DNA of 64,000 nt from Azospirillum brasilense (GTDB lineage Bacteria; Pseudomonadota; Alphaproteobacteria; Azospirillales; Azospirillaceae), in NCBI RefSeq assembly GCF_005222205.1, contig NZ_CP032345.1, forward strand, positions 2,419,501-2,483,500, written 5' to 3'. Below the pieces are notes generated by a model that saw only the letters and a program-made list of their open reading frames with translations, was not told where the DNA came from and made no database searches. Each line of letters begins with the position of its first letter. Within the stretch, counting starts at the first letter, position 1. The position numbers and the translations under genes are program-made. Of this stretch, positions 9,873 through 18,248 are shown piece after piece.

Positions 9873-10820
9873 ATGATGCGGCGCTTGGCGGCTGGTCCGA
9901 CGGTTGCAATGATCGCGGCGGTTCTGATCGCCGCCGGATTGGCCGGACCGGCCGAGGCCGGATCCCACAAGAAGAGGAAGCCCGCACCGCCGGCTCCCAA
10001 TTCCATCGCCTGGAGTCAGGTGAGCGGCCCCGCCCTGGGGCCGGCCCAATCCATCGGCGGCTACGCCGCGGGTTGCATCACGGGGGCGCAGGCCCTGCCG
10101 GGGGAAGGCACCGGCTATCAGGTGATCCGCATGTCCCGCCAGCGCTACTACGGCCATCCGGAGCTGATCGACTATCTGAAGGGCTTCGGGCGGAAGGTCG
10201 CGGCGGCCGGGCTGGGGACCGCGCTGATCGGCGACATGGGGCAGGCGCGCGGCGGTCCGATGAGCTTCGGCCACGCCAGCCACCAGATCGGGCTGGACGC
10301 CGACGTCTGGCTGCGCCTCGACCACCCGCCGATGGGGCGCAACGCGCGGGAAAGCCTGACCGAGATCAAATACGTCGATTACGGGCGCGTCCGCGTCACC
10401 GAGGACTGGTCGGAGCGGCAGGCCCAGCTCGTCCGCATCGCCGCCAGCGACCCGCGGGTCACCCGCATCTTCGTCAACCCGGCGATCAAGCTCGCCATGT
10501 GCCGCCATTCCTGGCCGGATCGCGCCTTCCTGCGCAAGCTGCGGCCCTGGCACGGCCATGACGGGCACATGCACATCCGGCTGGGCTGCCCGGCGGGAAG
10601 CCCGCAGTGCGAGGACCAGCGCGACATTCCCGACGGCGACGGCTGCGGCGACGAGGTCGCATCCTGGCTCGGCTCCGTCTACCCGGTGGTGGAGAGGCAC
10701 AACGGCAAGCCGCAGCCGCGCCACGTCAACATGCCGCCCGCCTGCACCCCGGTGCTGCGCGCCGCCGGGACCCGGGTCGCCGCCATCGACGATCCGCACG
10801 CGGAGAAGGCGTTACGGTAA
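9873..10820 (+). CDS. mepA: Penicillin-insensitive murein DD-endopeptidase
   Basis: 315 residues. A signal peptide (about 1-29, TVAMIAAVLIAAGLAGPAEA) directs it to the periplasm, where this family cleaves D-Ala-mDAP cross-links in peptidoglycan. The LAS-fold zinc ligands are visible as FGHASHQIGLDADVW and the downstream WHGHDGHMHIRL. Cys residues near the C-terminus (LGCPAGSPQC, GDGCGDE) are also typical of MepA and may form disulfides. The gene appears to be monocistronic: 135 bp separate it from the efflux operon and about 100 bp from the methyltransferase. Confidence 0.93.
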   Translation: MMRRLAAGPTVAMIAAVLIAAGLAGPAEAGSHKKRKPAPPAPNSIAWSQVSGPALGPAQSIGGYAAGCITGAQALPGEGTGYQVIRMSRQRYYGHPELIDYLKGFGRKVAAAGLGTALIGDMGQARGGPMSFGHASHQIGLDADVWLRLDHPPMGRNARESLTEIKYVDYGRVRVTEDWSERQAQLVRIAASDPRVTRIFVNPAIKLAMCRHSWPDRAFLRKLRPWHGHDGHMHIRLGCPAGSPQCEDQRDIPDGDGCGDEVASWLGSVYPVVERHNGKPQPRHVNMPPACTPVLRAAGTRVAAIDDPHAEKALR

Positions 10821-10923
10821 TGTGACGCAGGATTTTGCGCTTGCACGAACGGAGCGCCCGGATACTGTGAAAGTCGGAATGAATTCGTCCGGCGGTCCAG
10901 GCAACGGGGCAGGCGCGAAGGCG

Positions 10924-11889
10924 ATGAGCGATAACAGCGGACACGATCACGCGGGCGCTCCCCGCATCACGCTCAAGACCCGCCTTCACGCCTGGTGGGA
11001 GGGGTACGACCTCTCCGGCCTGAAGGGCAAGGGCGGGGAGGAGGACGGCAAGCCGCCGCCCGCCGCCGCTCCGGCCCAGCCCGCCGCCCGGGGCCATGGC
11101 CCCGGCGTGAACCGCTGGGGCAAGCCGCTGTGGAGCGCCACGCGGATCGAGGTGGCGGAGAAGCTGTGGGGCGAGGGCTTCAACACGCCGGGCGGCCACG
11201 ACCACATCCCCTATCTGGTGAAGCCGCTCGGCCTCAACCCGGCGATGAGCGTGCTGGACCTGTCCGCCGGGCTGGGCGGCACCAGCCGGACCATGGCGAG
11301 CAAGTACGGCTGCTGGGTCACCGGGTTGGAGGCGTCGGAGCTGCTGGCGAAGGAGGGGATGATCCGCTCCTTCAAGGAAGGGCTGGAGAAGAAGGCTCCG
11401 ATCGAAACCTACGATCCGGAGAATTTCAGCTATTCCAAGCGCGTGGACGCCATCGTCTACAAGGAGGGGATGTTCTCCGTCCGCGGCAAGGACCAGCTGT
11501 TCGACGGGATGGAACTGGCCCTCAAGCCGCGCGGCCATCTGCTGATGACCGATTACGTGATCGACCCGGCGCTGGCCGGGGCCAAGGCCGTCCGGATCTG
11601 GTGCGACAAGGAGCCGATGCAGCCCCATTTGTGGTCCAAGGACCAGATGGCCGCCGCCTTCGCCCAGCGGAACCTGGACCTGCGAATCGCCGAGGACATC
11701 ACCGACACCCACCGCGGCCTGATCGTGAGCGCCATCCAGGGGTTGGTCGAGCATCTGGAGCGCCACCATATGGACCACGAGACCAAGCTCGCCGTGATGG
11801 ACGAGGTGGAGCTGTGGGTGCGCCGCGTGTCCGCCATCGAGGCGGGGATGCGGGTGTGTCGTTTCTACGCGCTGAAACCGGCGGAGTAG
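10924..11889 (+). CDS. SAM-dependent methyltransferase of unknown substrate
   Basis: About 321 residues from the ATG at 10924; an in-frame ATG at 10879 (adding 15 residues) is equally plausible. The N-terminal 65 residues are charged and Pro/Ala-rich. A class I Rossmann core follows: motif I is VLDLSAGLGGTSRTMA, with an acidic ribose-binding region at TGLEASELLA, and the post-motif strand LKPRGHLLMTDYVIDP resembles small-molecule methyltransferases such as UbiE or phosphoethanolamine types. The C-terminal helical region ends with VCRFYALKPAE. The neighbours (mepA, rpmJ) give no clue to the substrate. Confidence 0.8.
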   Translation: MSDNSGHDHAGAPRITLKTRLHAWWEGYDLSGLKGKGGEEDGKPPPAAAPAQPAARGHGPGVNRWGKPLWSATRIEVAEKLWGEGFNTPGGHDHIPYLVKPLGLNPAMSVLDLSAGLGGTSRTMASKYGCWVTGLEASELLAKEGMIRSFKEGLEKKAPIETYDPENFSYSKRVDAIVYKEGMFSVRGKDQLFDGMELALKPRGHLLMTDYVIDPALAGAKAVRIWCDKEPMQPHLWSKDQMAAAFAQRNLDLRIAEDITDTHRGLIVSAIQGLVEHLERHHMDHETKLAVMDEVELWVRRVSAIEAGMRVCRFYALKPAE

Positions 11890-11937
11890 CGTCGAAACGG
11901 CCGTATCCTGCGGGAAACGCAACCGCGACGGGGGCCG

Positions 11938-11966
11938 TTGACAGCGGGGGTGCGCCGCACTATGGT
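11938..11966 (+). promoter_or_regulatory. Sigma-70 promoter of rpmJ
   Basis: A perfect TTGACA -35, a 17 bp spacer and a TATGGT -10 lie about 45 bp upstream of the L36 start codon. With the terminator at 12181 they make rpmJ an independent transcription unit. Confidence 0.7.
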
Positions 11967-12009
11967 GCGCGCCTTCGATCGAGCCGCCGACCGACCAGGA
12001 TGAAGAACT

Positions 12010-12135
12010 ATGAAGATCGTTAACTCTCTCAAGTCGATGAAGACGCGCCACAAGGCCTGCCGCGTGATCCGCCGCAAGGGCCGCGTCTACGTCATCAACA
12101 AGCAGAACCCGCGCTTCAAGGCCCGCCAGGGCTGA
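12010..12135 (+). CDS. rpmJ: 50S ribosomal protein L36, short zinc-free form
   Basis: 41 residues: [20 protein letters not shown] at the start and [12 protein letters not shown] at the end. The basic composition and length match L36. Only one Cys (in HKACRV) is present where zinc-binding L36 has CX2C...CX4H, so this is the C-minus (YkgO-like) form common in alphaproteobacteria, which need no zinc. It is transcribed alone from a strong promoter and ends before a long terminator hairpin. Confidence 0.97.
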   Translation: MKIVNSLKSMKTRHKACRVIRRKGRVYVINKQNPRFKARQG

Positions 12136-12180
12136 GACCGGCGGCCGGGTCCGCCCGGCCGACGAGTGCTGTGTTGTTGA

Positions 12181-12226
12181 ACGCGACGCCGCGCCGTTCC
12201 CTTGGGACGGCGCGGCGTCGCGTTTT
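12181..12226 (+). terminator. Rho-independent terminator of rpmJ
   Basis: A stem of about 20 bp with one bulged base (arms from ACGCGACGCC and its complement GGCGTCGCGT), a tiny loop around CTTG, then TTTT. It is one of the longest perfect GC hairpins in the window. Confidence 0.92.
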
Positions 12227-12244
12227 GGTGCGTCCGGACGCTGG

Positions 12245-12505
12245 TCAGTCCTGCAGGCGCGGAAACACGCCGCCAACGGCAATGCAGTACTGCAGGCCGG
12301 GAGCGGGCGACTCCAGCGTCGGCAAAGCGAATTCCTTTTCCCCATCGCCGCCGTAGGTCGTGCCGATCAGCGAGAAAAGCGCGATGAAATGGTTGACCGA
12401 GAGCCGACGCCCATCCGCCGGCAACCACCCGAGGGGCAGCCGGGCGTAGGAGAACAGGCGGATTTCGCCGATGTAGACATCGATCTCGGGATTGCCGGGG
12501 TGCAT
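12245..12505 (-). CDS. Phage tail-collar (MdpB-like) domain protein, 86 aa
   Basis: The start at 12505 is chosen because GGAG precedes it at proper spacing; the frame is open upstream to 12667. The sequence DVYIGEIRLFSYARLPLGW, LFSLIGTTYGGDGEKEFALP and GLQYCIAVGGVFP are the hallmarks of the tail-collar domain found in phage tail fibre tips and in bacterial microcystin-dependent (Mdp) proteins. Those bacterial proteins are usually about 170-190 aa and often clustered. This one is half that length and alone, essentially only the collar domain, with the middle region shortened (LPTLESPAPG). It may be a remnant, or a minimal functional form. No phage genes are nearby. Confidence 0.8.
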   Translation of the reverse strand: MHPGNPEIDVYIGEIRLFSYARLPLGWLPADGRRLSVNHFIALFSLIGTTYGGDGEKEFALPTLESPAPGLQYCIAVGGVFPRLQD

Positions 12506-12763
12506 TCGCTTGTCTCCGTTTTGTAGCGTTCGCAAGGCATGGACTGTCAGCCGGCGCGGCGCGCCGCGGTTCTCTTTGTATCGGTTGCCGTAAAAATGGC
12601 AATCCAGACATCGGCTTTCCGCGAAGGTTGAGAGGCGCGAGTCCACCGACGGCAGGGCGGAACGCAAGCGGGGGCTGGCATCGCCCCCCGTCCGATGTTA
12701 CCTGTGGAAGGGAACGCCGCGGGAACAATCCGGGCGACGGACCATGGGGGAGGACGGCCGACC

Positions 12764-14251
12764 ATGCGGATGCCCGCGCCCGACGACGGCGTCATCGCGC
12801 GCCGCCGCGAGATCATCGCAGCGCTGCGGGCCATCGTGCCCGGCGAGGGGGTGATCGCCGATGAAAGCGAACTGCGCGCCTATGAATGCGACGGGCTGAC
12901 CGCCTACCGTCAGCTTCCCATGGTCGTGGTGCTGCCCAGCACGGTGGAGCAGGTGAGCCGGGTGCTCAGGACCTGCAAGGAGATGGGGGTGAAGGTGGTG
13001 CCGCGCGGCGCCGGCACGTCCCTGTCGGGCGGCGCGCTGCCGCTGGCCGACGGCGTTCTGCTGGGGATGGGCAAGTTCAACCGCATCCTCGACATCGACT
13101 TCGCCAACCGCTGCGTGGTGACCCAGCCGGGGGTGACCAACCTCGGCATCTCCACCGCGGTGGCGCATGAGGGCTTCTATTACGCGCCCGACCCCTCCAG
13201 CCAGATCGCCTGCACCATCGGCGGCAACATCGCCGAGAATTCCGGCGGGGTGCATTGCCTGAAATACGGGCTGACCACCAACAACGTGCTGGGGCTGGAG
13301 ATGGTGCTGATGGACGGCACCATCCTGCGGCTGGGCGGCAAGCACCTCGACTCCGGCGGCTACGACCTGATGGGCGTCGTCACCGGCTCCGAGGGGCTGC
13401 TGGGGGTGGTGACCGAGGTGACGGTGCGCATCCTTAAGAAGCCGGCCACCGCCCGCGCCGTGCTGATCGGCTTCCCGACCAGCGAGCAGGGCGGCGACTG
13501 CGTGGCGGCGATCATCGCCGCGGGCATCATCCCCGGCGGCATGGAGATGATGGACAAGCCGGCCATCCACGCGGCGGAGGATTTCGTCCACGCCGGCTAC
13601 CCGCTGGATGTCGAGGCCCTGCTGATCGTCGAATTGGACGGCCCGGCAGCGGAGGTCGACCACCTGATCGAGCAGGTTGCGGAGATCGCGCGGTCCAAGG
13701 GCTGCTGCTACTCCCGCGTCTCGACCTCGGAGGAGGAGCGGCTGTCCTTCTGGGCCGGGCGCAAGGCGGCCTTCCCGGCGGTGGGGCGCATCAGCCCCGA
13801 CTACTACTGCATGGACGGCACCATCCCGCGCAAGGCGCTGCCCCTGGTGCTGCACCGCATGCAGGAGATGTCCGACCGCTACGCCCTGCGGGTCGCCAAC
13901 GTCTTCCACGCGGGCGACGGCAACCTGCACCCGCTGATCCTCTACGACGCCAACAAGCCGGGCGAACTGGAGCGGGCGGAGGCCTTCGGCAACGACATCC
14001 TGCGCCTGTGCGTCGAGGTCGGCGGCGTGCTGACCGGCGAGCATGGCGTGGGGGTGGAGAAGCGCGACCTGATGACCGACCAGTTCGACGAGGTCGACCT
14101 CGACCAGCAGCAGCGCATCAAATGCGCCTTCGACCCCGACGGGCTGCTCAATCCCGGCAAGGTCTTCCCCAAGCTGCACCGCTGCGCCGAGCTGGGCCGC
14201 GTGCACATCCACAAGGGGGAGCTGCGCTTCCCCGACATTCCCCGTTTCTGA
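12764..14251 (+). CDS. glcD: Glycolate oxidase, FAD-linked subunit GlcD
   Basis: 495 residues. It catalyses the flavin-dependent oxidation of glycolate to glyoxylate as part of the membrane-associated GlcDEF complex. The ATG at 12764 follows GGGGGAGGACGG. The FAD_binding_4 domain (about 50-230) shows VVPRGAGTSLSGGALP and SSQIACTIGGNIAENSGG. The C-terminal FAD-oxidase domain shows NVFHAGDGNLHPLILYD and TGEHGVGVEKRDLM, which carry flavin and substrate contacts. It heads the glcDEF operon with gaps of 24 and 7 bp. No glcC regulator lies nearby. Confidence 0.95.
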   Translation: MRMPAPDDGVIARRREIIAALRAIVPGEGVIADESELRAYECDGLTAYRQLPMVVVLPSTVEQVSRVLRTCKEMGVKVVPRGAGTSLSGGALPLADGVLLGMGKFNRILDIDFANRCVVTQPGVTNLGISTAVAHEGFYYAPDPSSQIACTIGGNIAENSGGVHCLKYGLTTNNVLGLEMVLMDGTILRLGGKHLDSGGYDLMGVVTGSEGLLGVVTEVTVRILKKPATARAVLIGFPTSEQGGDCVAAIIAAGIIPGGMEMMDKPAIHAAEDFVHAGYPLDVEALLIVELDGPAAEVDHLIEQVAEIARSKGCCYSRVSTSEEERLSFWAGRKAAFPAVGRISPDYYCMDGTIPRKALPLVLHRMQEMSDRYALRVANVFHAGDGNLHPLILYDANKPGELERAEAFGNDILRLCVEVGGVLTGEHGVGVEKRDLMTDQFDEVDLDQQQRIKCAFDPDGLLNPGKVFPKLHRCAELGRVHIHKGELRFPDIPRF

Positions 14252-14275
14252 GCCCCCGCTTCTGAGGCCACCCGC

Positions 14276-15529
14276 ATGACCGTGACCACCATCAAGCCCG
14301 ACTCGGCGGCCCAGGCCGCCGACGCGGTGCGCTGGGCCTTATCGGAAGGGACGCCGCTGGACGTCGCCGGTTCGGGGTCCAAGCGCGGCCTCGGGCGTCC
14401 GATCCAGACCGCCTGCACCCTCGACCTCTCCGGCCTGTCCGGTGTCATCGCCTACGAGGCGGAGGAGCTGGTGCTGACCGCCAAGGCCGGCACGCCGATG
14501 GCCGAGATCCTGCCGATGCTGGCGGAGCGCCGGCAGCAGCTCGCCTTCGAGCCGCAGGACCTCGGGCCGCTGTTCGGGCAGCCGGAGGGGCAGGGGACGC
14601 TGGGCGGCGTAATCGCCAGCGGGCTGGCCGGGCCGCGGCGCATCAGCGCCGGCTCCGCCCGCGACCACACGCTGGGCATCGAGGGGGTGAACGGGCGCGG
14701 CGACCTCTACAAGGGCGGCGGCAAGGTGGTGAAGAACGTCACCGGCTACGACGTGCCCAAGCTGATGGCCGGGTCCTTCGGCACGCTGACCGTCCTGACC
14801 GAACTGACGGTGAAGGTGCTGCCGGCGCCGGAGGATGGCCGGACGCTGCTGCTGGCTGGGCGTGAGGACACCGCAGCAGTGGCGGCGCTGACCGCGGCGC
14901 TGCAGAGCCCCTACGATGTGTCCGGCGCCGCCCATCTGCCGGCCGCGGTGGCGGCGCGCTCGCAGGTGCGGGCGATCGCCGGGGCGGGCGGGGCGGTCAC
15001 GCTGGTGCGGGTGGAGGGCTTCGGCCCGTCCGTCACCGCACGTGTCGCCGCGCTGAAGGACGAGCTTGGCGCCGACGCCGTGCTCGACCTGGACGAGTCG
15101 CGGGCGGTGTGGAAGGAAGTCAGGGACGTGGCGTATTTTGGGCCCACTCCCTCCCCTGCGTCAGCGGGGGAGGGCCGGGGTGGGGGCGACGACTCCCGCC
15201 ACGTCTGGAAAATCTCCGTCCAGCCCTCCGAAGGGCCGCGCGTGGCGGAGTCGATCCGCTGGGCGCTCGACGCGGAGCTGTATTTCGACTGGGGCGGCGG
15301 TCTGATCTGGGCGGCGGTGGCGCCGACGCCCGACGCCGCCTCCGCGATCCGCGGCGCGCTGGGCACCGCCGGCCACGCGACTCTGGTGCGCGCGCCCGAG
15401 GACGTGCGGATCATGGCGGAGGTGTTCCACCCGCTGCCCGACCCGGTGATGGCGCTGAGCCGCCGGGTGAAGGAAAGCTTCGACCCCTGCGGCATCCTGA
15501 ATCCCGGCCGCATGTACGCGGGAGTGTAA
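14276..15529 (+). CDS. glcE: Glycolate oxidase FAD-binding subunit GlcE, with an in-frame palindromic repeat
   Basis: 417 residues, somewhat longer than I expect for GlcE. The FAD_binding_4 domain shows DVAGSGSKRGLGRP, GQPEGQGTLGGVIASGLAGP and KGGGKVVKNVTGYDVPKLM. The C-terminus ends with ESFDPCGILNPGRMYAGV, the usual GlcE closing motif. Around residues 290-308 the sequence FGPTPSPASAGEGRGGGDD interrupts a conserved region that would otherwise read from WKEVRDVAYF straight to HVWKISVQP. These residues are encoded by a REP-like palindrome (15143-15187), so the gene carries a repeat insertion that keeps the frame. The protein probably still works, since the rest is intact. Confidence 0.94.
   Translation: MTVTTIKPDSAAQAADAVRWALSEGTPLDVAGSGSKRGLGRPIQTACTLDLSGLSGVIAYEAEELVLTAKAGTPMAEILPMLAERRQQLAFEPQDLGPLFGQPEGQGTLGGVIASGLAGPRRISAGSARDHTLGIEGVNGRGDLYKGGGKVVKNVTGYDVPKLMAGSFGTLTVLTELTVKVLPAPEDGRTLLLAGREDTAAVAALTAALQSPYDVSGAAHLPAAVAARSQVRAIAGAGGAVTLVRVEGFGPSVTARVAALKDELGADAVLDLDESRAVWKEVRDVAYFGPTPSPASAGEGRGGGDDSRHVWKISVQPSEGPRVAESIRWALDAELYFDWGGGLIWAAVAPTPDAASAIRGALGTAGHATLVRAPEDVRIMAEVFHPLPDPVMALSRRVKESFDPCGILNPGRMYAGV
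15143..15187. repeat. REP-like palindrome inserted in frame inside glcE
   Basis: The 26-bp core at 15149-15174 has arms CCCTCCCC and GGGGAGGG. Apart from one base (T for A at 15161), it is identical to the intergenic palindrome at 24441-24466. Flanking CCCACTC and GGGGTGGGGG match the outer arms of that element too. About 45 bp, or 15 codons, are embedded without a stop or frameshift. Confidence 0.85.
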
Positions 15530-15536
15530 GCCATCC

Positions 15537-16883
15537 ATGCAGACCAACTTCACGCTCACCCAGCTCGCCAACGCCGATTACCGGGATTCCGAAGCGATCC
15601 TACGCAAGTGCGTCCATTGCGGCTTCTGCACGGCGACCTGCCCGACCTACGTCCTGCTGGGCGACGAGCTGGACAGCCCGCGCGGCCGCATCTACCAGAT
15701 CAAGGACATGCTGGAGAAGGGCGGTCCGCCCACCGAGCATCAGGTGAAGCACATCGACCGCTGCCTCTCCTGCCTGTCCTGCATGACGACCTGCCCGTCG
15801 GGCGTCAATTACATGCATCTGGTCGACCACGCCCGCGCCCATATCGAGGCGACCCACGCCCGCCCACCTGCCGACCGCGCCATCCGCGATCTGCTGGCCC
15901 GCGTGCTGCCCAACCCGCGGCTGTTCCGTCTGGCCCTGATCGCCGCCTGGTTCGGCAAGCCCTTCGCCGGGCTGCTGCCGGGGCGGCTGGGCGCGCTGCT
16001 GGCGCTGGCGCCGAGGTCGGTGCCGGGGCCGAGCCACAGCGACCGTCCAGGCAGCCATCCGGCGGTCGGGCCGCGCCGCAAGCGCGCCGCCCTGCTCGTC
16101 GGCTGCGCCCAGCAGGTGCTGGCCCCGCAGATCAACGAGGCGACCATCCGCCTGCTGAACCGCCACGGGGTCGAGGTGGTGGTGGCCAAGGGGGCCGACT
16201 GTTGCGGCGCCCTGACCCATCACATGGGCAAGACCGATCTCAGCGACTCCGCGGCGAAGAAGACCATCGACGCCTGGATCGCCGAGATGGACGGGGAGGG
16301 GCTGGACGCCATCATCGTCAACACCTCGGGCTGCGGCACCACGGTGAAGGACTATGCCTACCAGTTCCGCGAGGATGCGGAATACGCGCCCAAGGCGCTG
16401 CGCGTGGCGGCCATCGCCCGCGACGTGACGGAGTTCCTGGCGGAGATTGGTCTGTCCGATCCGGTGATCGAGACGGGGCAGGCCATCGCCTACCACTCCG
16501 CCTGCTCCATGCAGCACGGCCAGCGCATCAAGGACCCGCCGCGGACTCTGCTGCGCGGCGCCGGCTTCGAGGTGAAGGAGATCCCGGAGGCTCATCTCTG
16601 CTGCGGCTCCGCCGGCACCTACAACATGCTCCAGCCGGAGATCGCCGTGCAGTTGCGCGACCGCAAGGTGCGCAACATCGAAAGCACCAAGGCCGCCGCC
16701 ATCGCCGCCGGCAACCTCGGCTGCATCACCCAGATCGCCACCGGGACCGGCCTGCCCATCGTCCACACGGTCGAGTTGCTGGACTGGGCGACCGGCGGCC
16801 CGAAGCCCGAGGCGCTGAGGGACAGCCCGGACTTCGCCGGTCCCGCCCAGGCGCCGGGTGCTGCGCCGCGCGCCGCAGAGTAG
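15537..16883 (+). CDS. glcF: Glycolate oxidase iron-sulfur subunit GlcF
   Basis: 448 residues. Two [4Fe-4S] ferredoxin motifs lie near the N-terminus: CVHCGFCTATCP (about residues 24-35) and CLSCLSCMTTCP (about 78-89). Two CCG (heterodisulfide-reductase-like) domains follow, seen as GCAQQ...GADCCGAL and HSACSMQH...HLCCGSAGTYN. GlcF passes electrons from the GlcD/GlcE flavins toward the quinone pool. It starts 7 bp after glcE, so the genes are co-transcribed. Residues 161-185 contain a Pro/Arg-rich loop (PRSVPGPSHSDRPGSHPAVG) that looks like a lineage-specific extension. Confidence 0.95.
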   Translation: MQTNFTLTQLANADYRDSEAILRKCVHCGFCTATCPTYVLLGDELDSPRGRIYQIKDMLEKGGPPTEHQVKHIDRCLSCLSCMTTCPSGVNYMHLVDHARAHIEATHARPPADRAIRDLLARVLPNPRLFRLALIAAWFGKPFAGLLPGRLGALLALAPRSVPGPSHSDRPGSHPAVGPRRKRAALLVGCAQQVLAPQINEATIRLLNRHGVEVVVAKGADCCGALTHHMGKTDLSDSAAKKTIDAWIAEMDGEGLDAIIVNTSGCGTTVKDYAYQFREDAEYAPKALRVAAIARDVTEFLAEIGLSDPVIETGQAIAYHSACSMQHGQRIKDPPRTLLRGAGFEVKEIPEAHLCCGSAGTYNMLQPEIAVQLRDRKVRNIESTKAAAIAAGNLGCITQIATGTGLPIVHTVELLDWATGGPKPEALRDSPDFAGPAQAPGAAPRAAE

Positions 16884-16894
16884 GTTGCCGGGAA

Positions 16895-17035
16895 CCCTCT
16901 CCCGTCCCGGGAGAGGGGAGGGGCCCGCGCGAAGCGTGGGAAGGGTGAGGGGGCCGGCAATGGGCAGGCACATGATCCTTGAATGGACCCTCACCCGGCG
17001 CCTTCGGCGCCACCCTCTCCCGGGGCGGGAGAGGG
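16895..17035. repeat. Cluster of REP-like palindromes between glcF and pcs
   Basis: Two CCCTCTCCC/GGGAGAGGG palindromes (16895-16917 and 17013-17035) flank an inverted pair GGGTGAGG/CCTCACCC and a small hairpin GGCGCC-TTC-GGCGCC. The whole gap of 233 bp is essentially this composite element. It probably also terminates or stabilises the glcDEF transcript. Confidence 0.8.
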
Positions 17036-17116
17036 CCCCCGCACTGTGTGCCGGCCTCCAACACCGACCCACTTGGACTTTTCGCGCCGTATGGCTAGGT
17101 TGGCGCCAACGGGACG

Positions 17117-17866
17117 ATGAGGCGCTCAGTGGACAGCGGGTTCAAGGACGACAGCGACGGCGGTTACGGGATCGGGCGGCGGCTGTCGGCCTGGGGGGTG
17201 CACGCCTTCACGGGCAGCGGCGTCGTGCTGGGGCTGCTGGCCCTGCTCGCCGCGGTCAACGGCGAGGCCAAGGCGTGCCTGGGCTGGTTGGGGCTGGCGC
17301 TGGTCGTTGATGGGGTGGACGGCACGCTGGCCCGCCGCGCCTCGGTGAAGGAGGTGCTGCCGGGCATCGACGGGTCGGCGCTCGACCTCGTGATCGACTA
17401 TCTGACCTACGTCGTCGTCCCGGCGGTCTTCCTGTACCGCTTCGGCCTGCTGCCCGACGGGTTCGGCGTGGCGCTGGCCGCCTTCATCATGATGACCTCG
17501 CTCTACTGCTTCTCCAACACCGGGATGAAGAGCGGCGACAACTACTTCGTCGGCTTTCCGGCGATCTGGAACGTGGTCGCGCTCTATCTGTGGCTTCTGG
17601 CGCTCGACCCGTGGGTCAACACCGCCGTGGTGCTGGTCCTCGGCCTGCTGACCTTCACGACGGTGAAGTTCCTGCATCCCTTCCGGGTGCGCCGCTGGAT
17701 GCGCCTGAACCTTCTGGTCAGCGGCGCGTGGCTGGCCTCCAGCGCGGCGCTGGTGGTCCTGTATCCGGACCGTCCCGACGCCGTCTGGTATGTCTGGCTG
17801 GCCAGCAGCGCCTATTACGCCGCAATCTGCGCGTGGCGGACGCTGCGCGGGCCGGCTGAGGCTTAA
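17117..17866 (+). CDS. pcs: Phosphatidylcholine synthase-like CDP-alcohol phosphatidyltransferase
   Basis: 249 residues, a multi-spanning inner-membrane protein with about eight hydrophobic segments. The CDP-alcohol motif, in the family form DGxxAR-x8-G-x3-D-x3-D, is seen as DGTLARRASVKEVLPGIDG followed by SALD. The downstream SLYCFSNTGMKSGDNYFVGFP is typical of Pcs, which condenses CDP-diacylglycerol with choline to give phosphatidylcholine, an abundant lipid in plant-associated alphaproteobacteria. The gene is alone, preceded by the REP cluster. Confidence 0.88.
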   Translation: MRRSVDSGFKDDSDGGYGIGRRLSAWGVHAFTGSGVVLGLLALLAAVNGEAKACLGWLGLALVVDGVDGTLARRASVKEVLPGIDGSALDLVIDYLTYVVVPAVFLYRFGLLPDGFGVALAAFIMMTSLYCFSNTGMKSGDNYFVGFPAIWNVVALYLWLLALDPWVNTAVVLVLGLLTFTTVKFLHPFRVRRWMRLNLLVSGAWLASSAALVVLYPDRPDAVWYVWLASSAYYAAICAWRTLRGPAEA

Positions 17867-17886
17867 GGGGCGCCTCAGGGCTTCCC

Positions 17887-18162
17887 TCAGGGCTTTTCGG
17901 GAGCGGTCTCCCGATTGATGTCGTCCTTGGCGTCGCGGGCCTTCTGCTGGATGGCCGCGCCGGCGTCCTGCATCATGCGGCCGGCCTCGGCGCCGATGCC
18001 CTTGGCGGCCTCGCCCACGCGCTCCGCGGTCTGGTCCACCGCGCGCCCGATCTCCTGGCCGGTCTTTTCCGCCGACTGCTGGTCGTCGCAGGCGGCCAGC
18101 AGCGGCAGGGCCAGGAGGGGAAGGGCAAGGACGGCGGTGCGAATCCCGTTACGACGAGCCAT
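17887..18162 (-). CDS. Small lipoprotein, 91 aa
   Basis: The signal sequence TAVLALPLLALPLLAAC has a lipobox (LAAC, Cys25), so the mature protein is lipid-anchored. The remaining 66 residues are hydrophilic, helical and Ala/Asp/Lys-rich (AEKTGQEIGRAVDQTAERVG, AAIQQKARDAKDDINRETA). Entericidin-like or LEA-like small lipoproteins have a similar composition. I cannot assign a function. It is convergent with pcs, 20 bp from its stop. Confidence 0.8.
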   Translation of the reverse strand: MARRNGIRTAVLALPLLALPLLAACDDQQSAEKTGQEIGRAVDQTAERVGEAAKGIGAEAGRMMQDAGAAIQQKARDAKDDINRETAPEKP

Positions 18163-18248
18163 GGGATGGTCTCCACAGTTGATCCATGGAGGCGTAACGG
18201 TTCACGGGGGCGTTTGGTGCCCGCTTTCCATCAAAAGGGGAGCCTTCC

